Of a stretch of DNA of 64,000 nt, positions 25,893 to 34,949 are shown piece by piece. The DNA is from Psychrobacter sp. ANT_WB68 (lineage in GTDB: Bacteria; Pseudomonadota; Gammaproteobacteria; Pseudomonadales; Moraxellaceae), in contig NZ_VOAZ01000001.1 in NCBI RefSeq assembly GCF_008369115.1, positions 496,001 to 560,000 of the forward strand, read 5' to 3'. A program made the translations under genes and the position numbers. The notes beneath the pieces were generated by a model. That model was not told the origin of the DNA. It did not search any database and saw only the letters and a program-made list of their open reading frames with translations. Numbering within the stretch: position 1 is the stretch's first letter; each line of letters begins with the position of its first letter.

Positions 25893-28800
25893 TTAATCCT
25901 CAATGGTGGTTGGTAATGGACGCGGTAATTCGTTATCCGGTTTGTCTTCTAACCAATCAATTTTTGACATTTTACGAATTACGACAAACTCATCACGGTT
26001 ACAACCCACGGTGCCATAGTAGTTAAAGCCATAAGATTGTTGGGCATAACTACCAATCATATGTGTCGGTTTCAAGATAGTACGAGTCATTGAGTTATGA
26101 ATACCGCCACGCGTACCGGTCTGCTCAGAACCTGGGATATTGACCAGTTTTTCTTGAGCGTGATACATCATGGTCATGCCTTCTTTGACACGCTGACTGA
26201 CGATGGCACGAGCGGTAAGGGCGCCGTTAGCATTGAATAATTCAATCCAATCGTTATCGACGATACCTGCTTTTGCCGCATCGACTTCTGACATCCAAAC
26301 ACAAGGTCCACCGCGGCTTAGGGTCAACATCAGCAAGTTTTCAGAGTAGGTACTGTGGATGCCCCATTTTTGGTGCGGTGTTAAGAAGTTCAGTACAATC
26401 TCTTTATTGCCATTTGGTTTGGCGTCTTTGAGCAGCTCAGTGGTCTTGGTATCAATCGGTGGACGATACTGTTGCATTTGCTCACCAAACGCCTGCATCC
26501 AAGGATGGTCTTGATAAAACTGCTGACGACCAGTCAGGGTGCGCCAAGGAATCAGCTCATGAACGTTGGTATAACCGGCGTTATAACTGACCTGATCCGA
26601 CTCAATCCCTGACCACGTCGGGCTTGAGATAATCTTGCGCGGCTGGGCAACGATATCTTTAAAGCGGATTTTTTCATGTTCGCTAGATTTGGCAAGATGG
26701 GTATGGTCGCGACCGGTGAACTCAGAGAGTGCCGCCCAACCTTTTACCGCCACATGACCATTGGTTTCAGGCGCGAGCATCAAAATCATCTCAGAAGCAT
26801 TGATAGCGGTGTTAAGACTTGGTCTGCCTTCAGAAATACCCGGCTCAGTCACACGGTGGTTTAAATCACCGAGCTGTTTGACTTCGGTTTTCATATCCCA
26901 ATTTAAGCCTTTTGAGCCGTTGCCTAGTTTTTCTAGGGCAGGACCCATAGAAGTAAACTTCTTGTAAGTATTTGGATAATCACGCTCAACCACCATAATC
27001 ATCGGACAGTTCTTACCCGGTACTGGTTTTTCGCCAGCCGTTTTCCAGTCAGTACCGCCAAATGGCTGTGCTAATTCACCCGGGGTGTCATGTTGCATTG
27101 GCAAGGTGACGACATCGGTCTCAACCCCTAAATGACCTTTTGAGACTTCAGAGAAGCTCTTGGCAATGCCTTTATAAATTTCCCAATCCGTTTTAGATTC
27201 CCATGCAGGGTCGGTCGCTGCAGTAAGTGGGTGGATAAACGGATGCATGTCTGAGGTATTCATGTCATCTTTTTCGTACCATGTGGCAGTTGGTAGCACG
27301 ATGTCAGAATACAGGCAGGTCGACGACATACGGAAGTCTAGAGTGACAACTAAGTCCAATTTACCGGTAGGACCTTTTTCTACCCAATCGACTTCTTTTG
27401 GTTGCAGATGACCCTCGGCGTTTTCTTCATTGAGCAAACCGTTTTTGGTACCCAAGAAATACTTGAGCATATATTCATGGCCTTTACCTGATGAGCCCAA
27501 TAAGTTTGAGCGCCAGATAAACATGTTGCGCGGGAAGTTGGCTGGATTATCAGGAGATTCACAAGCAAAGCGTAAGCTGCCATCTTCGAGAGAGTCGACG
27601 ACATATTCTTCTATATCTTTGCCGCTTTCTTTGGCTTTGGCCGCGATGGTCAATGGGTTACGGTTTAATTGTGGCGCTGAAGGCAACCAGCCTGCACGCT
27701 CTGCTTGAATATTGTAATCAAGCATATGCTCTGGAAAGAATTTTTTATTGACAAGTGGCGATAGTATTTCATGGGCAGAAATGGTTTCATGACGCCACTG
27801 TGAGCTGTGCGTATAGAAGAAACTCGTACCCGCCATATGACGTGGTGGACGATGCCAATCAAGGGCAAATGCTAATGGCAACCAGCCGGTCTGTGGACGT
27901 AGTTTTTCTTGACCAACATAATGCGCCCAGCCGCCGCCAGATTTACCGATACAGCCACAAAGCATCAGCATGTTAATCACGCCGCGATAGTTCATATCGA
28001 GGTGATACCAATGGTTCATACCCGCGCCGATGATAATCATCGATTTACCATGGGTTTTATGAGCATTTTCAGCAAATTCACGTGCGACTTGGATAACGCG
28101 CTCACGGCTAAGACCCGTGATGACTTCTTGCCAAGCAGGGGTACCCGGTACAGTCTCGTCATTGTAATCATCGGTGACGTGTTCACCGCCAACACCATTA
28201 TCAACACCAAGGTTGGCAACGGTTAAATCAAACACAGTAGCGACAATCGCTGTGGTACCATCGGCAAGAGTAATGGTTTTGCAAGGGACAGTTTTTTGCT
28301 GTATCGCTTCGCCCGGTACCGAGGTAAAGTGTGGGTGTGATACATGACCAAAGTAATCAAAGCCGACTTTGCAAGTTTCATTGCTATCTTTTAACGTCAG
28401 TGTTAGGTCAATATCTGCGCCTGTGGTGCCGCTTTTTTGCTCAAGATTCCATTTGCCTTTTTCGCCCCAGCGATAACCGATAGAACCGAGTGGAGAGACC
28501 AGCTCGCCATCACTATTTAAACCGATGGTTTTCCATTCTGGGTTGTTTTCTTGACCTAAATTATCGATTAAGTCAGAAGCGCGTAGATAGCGACCAGCAT
28601 GGCGTGCGCCTTCTTCACCTTCTATCATGACCAGTACGGGTAAGTCGGTATAACGCTTGGCGTAATCTAAGAAGTAATCGCTTGGCTGCTTAAGATAAAA
28701 TTCTTTGATAATGACATGGCAAAATGCTTGCGCGACTGCCGCATCAGTACCCTGTTTTGGATTTAACCACAAGTCAGTAAGTTTAGAGACTTCTGCATAG

Positions 28801-29651
28801 TCAGGGGTGATAGAGACGGTTTTGGTGCCTTTATAACGCACTTCGGTAAAGAAATGCGCATCAGGGGTACGCGTTTGCGGAACGTTTGAGCCCCAGGCAA
28901 TAATATAGTCAGAGTTGTACCAATCGGCTGATTCTGGTACGTCAGTCTGCTCGCCCCAAACCATTGGCGATGCTGGTGGTAAATCGCAATACCAGTCGTA
29001 GAATGATAAGCAAACACCACCAATCAGCGATAAATAACGACTACCAGAGGCGTAACTGACCATCGACATAGCAGGAATCGGAGAGAAACCAACAATACGG
29101 TCAGGACCAAAAGTTTTGGCGGTATAGACGTTACTGGCAGCGATGATTTCATTGACTTCCGCCCACGTTGAGCGGATAAAACCACCCAAGCCGCGCTTAG
29201 ATTTGTACTGTTCTGCTTTGATAGGGTCTTGGACAATACTGCCCCACGCATCGACTGGATCAGGATACTGAGCCTTGGCTTCACGCCATAATTTTAGTAG
29301 CGGTTTACGAACTTTAGGATATTTAACACGGTTGGCTGAGTACATATACCAGCTATAGCTTGCACCACGCGGACAGCCACGTGGTTCGTGGTTTGGCAGG
29401 TCTGGACGGGTTTCAGGATAGTCGGTTTGCTGCGTCTCCCACGTCACCAAGCCGTTTTTAACGTAAATCTTCCACGAGCAAGAACCGGTACAGTTGACAC
29501 CATGCGTTGAGCGCACAACTTTGTCATACTGCCAACGGCTACGATATACGTTTTCCCAATCACGAGCTTCATCACGCGTCTCGCCATGCCCATCGGAAAA
29601 TTCGCCCTGTTTACGTTTAAAAAAACGGAATTGGTCGAGTAAATGGCTCAT
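25893..29651 (-). CDS. narG: Respiratory nitrate reductase alpha subunit NarG
   Basis: Molybdenum catalytic subunit reducing nitrate to nitrite on the cytoplasmic side. The N-terminus shows the FS0 cluster HGVNCTGSCSW (His-x3-Cys-x3-Cys) with the later Cys in GCPRGASYSWY, and the Mo ligand region YNSDYIIAWGSNVPQTRTPDAHF. 1252 residues, as in E. coli NarG. There is no Tat-type leader except the vestigial N-terminal segment usual for NarG. The C-terminal NYYGTVGCNRDEFVVIRKM is conserved. Upstream lie NarL-like and FNR-like sites. Confidence 0.99.
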   Translation of the reverse strand: MSHLLDQFRFFKRKQGEFSDGHGETRDEARDWENVYRSRWQYDKVVRSTHGVNCTGSCSWKIYVKNGLVTWETQQTDYPETRPDLPNHEPRGCPRGASYSWYMYSANRVKYPKVRKPLLKLWREAKAQYPDPVDAWGSIVQDPIKAEQYKSKRGLGGFIRSTWAEVNEIIAASNVYTAKTFGPDRIVGFSPIPAMSMVSYASGSRYLSLIGGVCLSFYDWYCDLPPASPMVWGEQTDVPESADWYNSDYIIAWGSNVPQTRTPDAHFFTEVRYKGTKTVSITPDYAEVSKLTDLWLNPKQGTDAAVAQAFCHVIIKEFYLKQPSDYFLDYAKRYTDLPVLVMIEGEEGARHAGRYLRASDLIDNLGQENNPEWKTIGLNSDGELVSPLGSIGYRWGEKGKWNLEQKSGTTGADIDLTLTLKDSNETCKVGFDYFGHVSHPHFTSVPGEAIQQKTVPCKTITLADGTTAIVATVFDLTVANLGVDNGVGGEHVTDDYNDETVPGTPAWQEVITGLSRERVIQVAREFAENAHKTHGKSMIIIGAGMNHWYHLDMNYRGVINMLMLCGCIGKSGGGWAHYVGQEKLRPQTGWLPLAFALDWHRPPRHMAGTSFFYTHSSQWRHETISAHEILSPLVNKKFFPEHMLDYNIQAERAGWLPSAPQLNRNPLTIAAKAKESGKDIEEYVVDSLEDGSLRFACESPDNPANFPRNMFIWRSNLLGSSGKGHEYMLKYFLGTKNGLLNEENAEGHLQPKEVDWVEKGPTGKLDLVVTLDFRMSSTCLYSDIVLPTATWYEKDDMNTSDMHPFIHPLTAATDPAWESKTDWEIYKGIAKSFSEVSKGHLGVETDVVTLPMQHDTPGELAQPFGGTDWKTAGEKPVPGKNCPMIMVVERDYPNTYKKFTSMGPALEKLGNGSKGLNWDMKTEVKQLGDLNHRVTEPGISEGRPSLNTAINASEMILMLAPETNGHVAVKGWAALSEFTGRDHTHLAKSSEHEKIRFKDIVAQPRKIISSPTWSGIESDQVSYNAGYTNVHELIPWRTLTGRQQFYQDHPWMQAFGEQMQQYRPPIDTKTTELLKDAKPNGNKEIVLNFLTPHQKWGIHSTYSENLLMLTLSRGGPCVWMSEVDAAKAGIVDNDWIELFNANGALTARAIVSQRVKEGMTMMYHAQEKLVNIPGSEQTGTRGGIHNSMTRTILKPTHMIGSYAQQSYGFNYYGTVGCNRDEFVVIRKMSKIDWLEDKPDNELPRPLPTTIED

Positions 29652-29809
29652 TTCGCTATCCTCTGTTTTATTGCCTATGGTGTATCTAGAGCTGAGTGCA
29701 GAATGCTTCTATCTTTATCTTGCTATGCACATAAGCCGTAAATATTTTTCGATGATGTCATTTTAGTTAAGCCATTACGCTGTTACTATCAGCTAACATG
29801 AGCAGAGCA

Positions 29810-29827
29810 CTACCACCTTAGTAGTAG
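29810..29827. promoter_or_regulatory. NarL-like 7-2-7 palindrome upstream of narG
   Basis: TACCACC-TT-AGTAGTA, the same heptamer arrangement as before moaA and followed by the same GCTG. It lies about 160 bases before the narG start. Confidence 0.55.
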
Positions 29828-29873
29828 CTGACAAAGGTAAAAACTGATTAAAAATACCGTTAAGCGTTAATAA

Positions 29874-29887
29874 TTGATGCCAATTAA
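29874..29887. promoter_or_regulatory. FNR/Anr-like box upstream of narG
   Basis: TTGAT-GCCA-ATTAA matches the FNR consensus TTGAT-N4-ATCAA at nine of ten positions. It lies ~225 bases before narG, upstream of the NarL-like site; a start site about 40 bases downstream of it would leave a long leader. Confidence 0.5.
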
Positions 29888-29920
29888 TGAGCTAGAAGTT
29901 GCTAACAAAAATTTAAAACA

Positions 29921-29953
29921 AAAAAAGTGCTACTTACCTTGGCAAGCAGCACG
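29921..29953 (-). terminator. Terminator of narK
   Basis: On the minus strand the arms GTGCTGCTT / AAGTAGCAC (one mismatch) are followed by a run of seven T. It separates the narK transcript from narGHJI. Confidence 0.85.
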
Positions 29954-30002
29954 ATTCATAGCGTAAGTTGTGGTTTAAAAGGTCGTTTTTAAAAGCCTAG
30001 CT

Positions 30003-31394
30003 CTAGCAAGGAATTTCAGCGTTGCCACGGCTGTAATACCACCAGGTCAACACGATACAGACGACATAAAAGACAATGAGTGCCATAAAGGTACCGTCAA
30101 CGCCCAACCCTGAGCCAAACATTTTAGGGATAAAGAACGCACCATAGGCTGCGACTGCTGAAGTAAAACCAACCACGGCCGCGGACTCTTTACGTATCTC
30201 GATAAACAACTCTTCTGTTCCTGCTTTTTCAGGCTCACGGCGGTCATGAAAGGTTCTAAAAATAACCGGAATCATGGTAAAGGTCGAGCCGTTACCGATA
30301 CCTGTGGTGATAAATAGCACCATAAAGGAGATAAAGTAGCCGACGAAGCTGCCCTCATGGGTCTCGCTAGGTAGGAAATACATCACCGACAATACTGCCA
30401 ACACCATTACAATATAGTTCCAAAAAGTGACTTTTGCGCCGCTGGTTTTGTCAGATATCCAGCCACCTAGTGGACGAAATAGTGCACCAACCAGAGGACC
30501 TAAAAAGGCAAATTTAAGCGCATCAATGGCGGGAAATGAGTTTTTAATCAACATTGGAAATGCTGCGGAAAAGCCAATAAAAGAGCCAAAGGTCGCCATG
30601 TAAAGGATACACATGATCCAGTTATGTTTGCGTTTAAAGATAACGGATTGGTCTTTAAAAGAAGCCTTGGCGGTGGCAATGTCGTTCATACCAAACCAAG
30701 CCAGTACTGAGAATAGCAGGATAAAGGGTACCCAAATAAAGCCTGCATTTTGTAGATAAAACAATTTACCGCTTTCGGAGACTTGTGGGTCACCGCCCAA
30801 GCTACCAAAGGCCGCTACCAATATAATCATCGGTACAACGAACTGCATGACCGATACGCCAAGATTACCCAAACCAGCGTTTAGCCCTAGCGCTGTGCCC
30901 TGTTCCGCCTTTGGATAAAAGAACGAGATATTGGACATGGACGAAGCAAAGTTACCACCGCCAAAGCCGCAAAGCAGTGCAATAATGGCAAATGTCATAA
31001 ACGGCGTATCAGGATTTTGAACCGCAAAGCCCATCCATAATGCCGGAATTAACAGAGATAAAGTGGATATCGCCGTCCAACGTCGCCCACCAAAAATCGG
31101 CACCATAAAAGAATAAAAAATCCGTAGCGTCGCCCCTGAAAGCCCGGGTAGGGCGGCTAACCAAAACAGCTGTCCTGCATCAAAATCAAAACCAATCTCA
31201 GGCAAACGTACGATCACCGCACTCCATACCATCCATACCGCAAATGCCAGTAGCAATGATGGAATGGATATCCACAAATTTCGAGTGGCGACTTTTTTGC
31301 CGCCGCCTTTCCAAAACTCTTCTACTTCAGGTCGCCAGTCAGTGATGAGCTTACCACCTTTGGAGTTGTAATCATTGCCCATACTATTCCTCAC
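30003..31394 (-). CDS. narK: Nitrate/nitrite transporter NarK (E. coli NarK-like)
   Basis: Major facilitator family carrier for nitrate uptake and nitrite export. 463 residues, the same as E. coli NarK, with twelve hydrophobic segments. The nitrate signature GGGNFASSMSNISFFYPKAEQGTALGLNAGLGNLGVS is clear, followed by the second half signature NGSTFTMIPVIFRTFHDRREP. It is upstream of narGHJI on the same strand but has its own terminator. Divergent from narX across a 408-base spacer with NarL heptamers. Confidence 0.96.
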   Translation of the reverse strand: MRNSMGNDYNSKGGKLITDWRPEVEEFWKGGGKKVATRNLWISIPSLLLAFAVWMVWSAVIVRLPEIGFDFDAGQLFWLAALPGLSGATLRIFYSFMVPIFGGRRWTAISTLSLLIPALWMGFAVQNPDTPFMTFAIIALLCGFGGGNFASSMSNISFFYPKAEQGTALGLNAGLGNLGVSVMQFVVPMIILVAAFGSLGGDPQVSESGKLFYLQNAGFIWVPFILLFSVLAWFGMNDIATAKASFKDQSVIFKRKHNWIMCILYMATFGSFIGFSAAFPMLIKNSFPAIDALKFAFLGPLVGALFRPLGGWISDKTSGAKVTFWNYIVMVLAVLSVMYFLPSETHEGSFVGYFISFMVLFITTGIGNGSTFTMIPVIFRTFHDRREPEKAGTEELFIEIRKESAAVVGFTSAVAAYGAFFIPKMFGSGLGVDGTFMALIVFYVVCIVLTWWYYSRGNAEIPC

Positions 31395-31802
31395 TTAATA
31401 TCATCTATGCTTAGTTATAATGGATATTTTTATAATGCTAAGTAGCTATAAAAATTGCCGTATACAGTCGTTTGGTTATGATGACAAACAGGCGACTACA
31501 ATGGCTTATTAGCGCTAACGGCTCGTACTACCATGCACTTATTGTCTTTATAAAAAATAAGTGTTTATAGAAAATGATAACTCACGATACCGTGTTATCA
31601 CGGTGATGAGTATTCATACATAGTGGTATACTGATGGCTAAAAGGGGTATATTGCGGGCAGAGAGATTACTAAAAGTTCGGATTTTTATTGTCTGGTAGG
31701 TGCTTTTTTTAGAGGTTATGGCTTTAAGCATTTACAACTTTTAATGTTGGCCTTTTTAACAATAACTTTTAAACCTCCTTTTCTGCTAATTTTGACGGGT
31801 GA
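31395..31802. promoter_or_regulatory. Divergent narK / narX control region
   Basis: The 408-base spacer holds two perfect NarL heptamers on the minus strand (TACCACT at 31622-31628 and TACCCCT at 31643-31649), a half-site TACTACC near 31529, and a hairpin-like inverted repeat at 31581-31610 with core ACCGTG-TTAT-CACGGT. No ORF. I found no FNR-like box here. Confidence 0.5.
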
Positions 31803-33869
31803 ATGCTATTTATGAGGTCTATTCAACGACGCCAGTCCTTAACCCTTCATGCTTGGGGCGCTATTATCATCATCGCTATCTTATCTTTGATGTCGGCGCT
31901 AGGGAGTGGGTCACTGGCGTGGGTCGCAAAATCTGATGCTGAAGCCATTAATACGGCAGGCTCGATACGCATGGCCACCTATCGTATCAACTTTCAGATA
32001 GCGACTAATTTTTCGGATGATCATCCTTTTAGCCCAAGTTTAAATATCGGCCAAAACGGCGCAAGCAACAAAGAGAATAAGCAGTCTGTTAAACAAGATA
32101 AATTAGACTTTTCTAATAAGAATACGTCTGAAAAAGTAACTATCCTTATTGAGGATATGGAAAATCGGCTAGAAGAGTTACAGAGCTATCAGCTAACGAG
32201 TGCCAATAGACATGTGCTTATCAACGAGCAGCTCAATGAGATAAAACAGCAATGGTATCGAGACTTAAAACCGGCGTTATTAGCGCAAGACAGGCAAGGG
32301 TTTTATAGCGTTTCAACCAGTTATATCGAAGATGTGAACCGCTTGGTTAATGAGCTGCAGTACAGGAACGAGCAGCGACAGACATGGCAGCAAAACCTAC
32401 AAATACTTTCATTAATACTGATCATCATTATTGTCCTCATTGGTATGCGCAGATTGCATCAATTGGTGCTCACCCCCATTCAACAACTGATTAAAGCCAA
32501 TAATCAATTTAGAAGAGGCAAGACTAACACCAGAGTATCTATCACAGGCTATCGAGAGTTTGAAGTGCTTGGCAGCTCTTTTAATGACATGGCAAGTACG
32601 ATTGAAACCTATCAGCGCTCGCTTGAGAGTGAGGTGCAGATAAAAACCCAGCATCTCGTCAAAGCCAATCGAGTACTGTCGCTATTTTATGACTTCTCAA
32701 AATCGCTCACCACCAGCCAAGTGAGCTTATATCAGCTCGATGCCTTGATTGCAGATTTTAGTAAAACCTTGCCACATTTAGAATTTACCTTGTGTATACA
32801 GAATAAATATATCACCAATAAAAACGCCATCGTGCTGCACGGCGAAAAAATGAAAGAGCTGTGTAAAAAGCTTAGCTGTGACAGTTGTATCACTAAAAAT
32901 GGCGAACATACCAAGACCTATCCCATCGTCCATCAACAAGAAGTGTTTGGGGAATTGCGCGTACGACCAAAGTCGGCGCTGGTGATGAATCGCTCTTTTA
33001 TCGCTGATGATGGTATTAATGATAATAATGAGACAGGTAATAACATAGCGCCAGAACAGCGCATAAACATGACAGAGGCAGGGAATATTTTCCCGTTTAG
33101 CAGTCCTGAATTAGATGCGCAAAATAACGAGCTAATCGTATCGCTGACCAATTTGATCAGCACGGCCTTATCACTACGCAAGCAAAGACAGCAAGAGCAT
33201 CAGCTGATTTTATTTGAAGAGCGCTCGACCATTGCCAGAGAGTTGCATGATTCTCTAGCACAGTCGTTGTCTTATTTAAAAATTCAAGTCAGTGTTTTAG
33301 AGAGACACCTGAAAAATGCTGGTAGCGAGCCAGTACAAGCACCAGTATATCAAAATATTGAGCAGATAAAAATGGGACTGGGTTCTGCTTATCAGCAACT
33401 AAGAGACTTATTAGTGACTTTTCGCCTGACTATAGATAGCGACAATTTTGATGAAGCGCTGCACGACGCCGCCAGTGAATTTGCTGTGAAGGGTAACTTT
33501 AATATGACGGTACACAATGACATTATGACACTCAATTTGAGTGCTCATGAACAAATAGATTTGATTCAAATTGCCAGAGAAGCGCTATCAAATATTAGCC
33601 GTCATGCAAAAGCGCAAAACGTCGCCATCCATCTGCAGTATGAAGAAGGTGATAAGCATATCCTCATGAGTATCATCGATGATGGCATTGGCATGTCAGG
33701 GAGTGTCGATCAAACCCAGCATCATGGCTTAATGATTATGAAAGAGCGCGCCCATAATATTGGCGGCGAACTCATCGTGACGGACAATCAACCACGCGGC
33801 ACCATCATCACCGTCAGATTTGAGCCCAACTTTTTTGATGAAGAAAATAACCAAGACGCTTATTTATGA
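31803..33869 (+). CDS. narX: Nitrate/nitrite sensor histidine kinase NarX/NarQ type
   Basis: Membrane sensor that phosphorylates NarL in response to nitrate. Order of parts in 688 residues: TM1 (~15-38), periplasmic sensor with the P-box NTAGSIRMATYRI, TM2 (~198-216), HAMP (VLTPIQQLIKANNQFRRGK...), a central region with a Cys group CKKLSCDSC, a HisKA_3 dimerisation helix ERSTIARELHDSLAQSL with His482, and an HATPase domain (REALSNISRHA, DDGIGM, GLMIMKERA). About 90 residues longer than E. coli NarX, partly owing to a polar insert in the periplasmic part (residues ~75-115). It has a CTCCT-free, weak ribosome-binding site; the first ATG of the frame is used. Confidence 0.93.
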   Translation: MLFMRSIQRRQSLTLHAWGAIIIIAILSLMSALGSGSLAWVAKSDAEAINTAGSIRMATYRINFQIATNFSDDHPFSPSLNIGQNGASNKENKQSVKQDKLDFSNKNTSEKVTILIEDMENRLEELQSYQLTSANRHVLINEQLNEIKQQWYRDLKPALLAQDRQGFYSVSTSYIEDVNRLVNELQYRNEQRQTWQQNLQILSLILIIIIVLIGMRRLHQLVLTPIQQLIKANNQFRRGKTNTRVSITGYREFEVLGSSFNDMASTIETYQRSLESEVQIKTQHLVKANRVLSLFYDFSKSLTTSQVSLYQLDALIADFSKTLPHLEFTLCIQNKYITNKNAIVLHGEKMKELCKKLSCDSCITKNGEHTKTYPIVHQQEVFGELRVRPKSALVMNRSFIADDGINDNNETGNNIAPEQRINMTEAGNIFPFSSPELDAQNNELIVSLTNLISTALSLRKQRQQEHQLILFEERSTIARELHDSLAQSLSYLKIQVSVLERHLKNAGSEPVQAPVYQNIEQIKMGLGSAYQQLRDLLVTFRLTIDSDNFDEALHDAASEFAVKGNFNMTVHNDIMTLNLSAHEQIDLIQIAREALSNISRHAKAQNVAIHLQYEEGDKHILMSIIDDGIGMSGSVDQTQHHGLMIMKERAHNIGGELIVTDNQPRGTIITVRFEPNFFDEENNQDAYL

Positions 33870-34087
33870 TCCAATGAAACGGTGGTTTCAGGCAGTTGAT
33901 TTGTCATTGTAACGTTTTTATTCTGTGTATTTTCTCATCTTTCTTATAGTATGTTTTGACTGATTTTTCTAGCAATTTTCGCTTTTAAGTATTGTTTTTA
34001 ATTAATAATTTTTACCCATTGTACTATTGAAGTATTAAATTTAAATCATTAAGTTCTTGTACCATTTTTTCTATTTGTGAGTATGTT

Positions 34088-34747
34088 ATGAGCACCAAAG
34101 TTTATACCAGCATGTCACCTGCGCGATTGTTATTGGTCGACGACCACCCGATGCTACGCCGCGGCATATCTGAACTATTGAGTCTTGAGGACGATGTCAA
34201 AGTCGTTGGTGAAGCCAGCAATGGTCAAGAAGCATTAACATTTTTAGAAAATAACGACGTTGATTTGGTGATACTTGACCACAAAATGCCGGTGCTCACC
34301 GGTATCGAAACCTTACGAGAAATCAAAGCCAGAAATATCAATACCAAGACCGTATTGTTTACGGTTTCTGATAGCGGTGAAGACGTGCAAGAGGCGCTAA
34401 AACTGGGCGTCGATGGCTACCTGTTAAAAGATATGGAGCCTGAGCTAATTATTATTGATATTAGAAAAATACTCCGCGGCGAGCTGGTCATCAGTCCCAA
34501 CCTAGCTTCGATACTTGCACAAACGCTGCGCACACCGAGTATCCAAGATATCGCCAGTAATCTGACCAGTAGAGAGTTACAAGTGATTCAGATGATTGCT
34601 GAAGGGCTAAGTAATAAGATGATTGCTAATAATCTAGATATCGCCGAATCAACGGTTAAAGTACACGTCAAACATATCCTCAATAAAACTGGTCTGCGCA
34701 CGCGAGTAGAAGCGGCAGTATGGACAGTGAATCATTTATCTAAGTAG
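34088..34747 (+). CDS. narL: Nitrate response regulator NarL
   Basis: DNA-binding response regulator partner of NarX. Receiver domain (residues ~15-130) with acidic pocket DDHPMLRRG, phospho-acceptor Asp64 in VILDHKMP, and conserved Lys in LLKDMEP; C-terminal LuxR-type helix-turn-helix (LTSREL QVIQMIAEGLSNKMIANNL then STVKVHVKHIL). 219 residues versus 216 in E. coli NarL. It follows narX after 218 bases with no terminator seen. It is the natural candidate to bind the NarL-like palindromes before narG, moaA and narK. Confidence 0.95.
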   Translation: MSTKVYTSMSPARLLLVDDHPMLRRGISELLSLEDDVKVVGEASNGQEALTFLENNDVDLVILDHKMPVLTGIETLREIKARNINTKTVLFTVSDSGEDVQEALKLGVDGYLLKDMEPELIIIDIRKILRGELVISPNLASILAQTLRTPSIQDIASNLTSRELQVIQMIAEGLSNKMIANNLDIAESTVKVHVKHILNKTGLRTRVEAAVWTVNHLSK

Positions 34748-34825
34748 TCATTTCTCTAAGTTACCATTTCTCAAAATAATGATAAGCAAGATAGAAACCT
34801 TTATCTCATTTATCCAAAACTAAAG

Positions 34826-34858
34826 AACCCACCTAACATTATGCTAGGTGGGTTTTTA
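34826..34858. terminator. Terminator between narL and the second narK-type gene
   Basis: Perfect 10-bp stem AACCCACCTA / TAGGTGGGTT with a 9-base loop and a following T run on the plus strand; convergent genes on either side. Confidence 0.88.
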
Positions 34859-34949
34859 GTTTTAGATATAACCATCACAGAGTATGGTTTTTATGTATTA
34901 GTTCTTAATATGAATATTAATGGTTAATATCAGCTTTTAGTACTTACCT

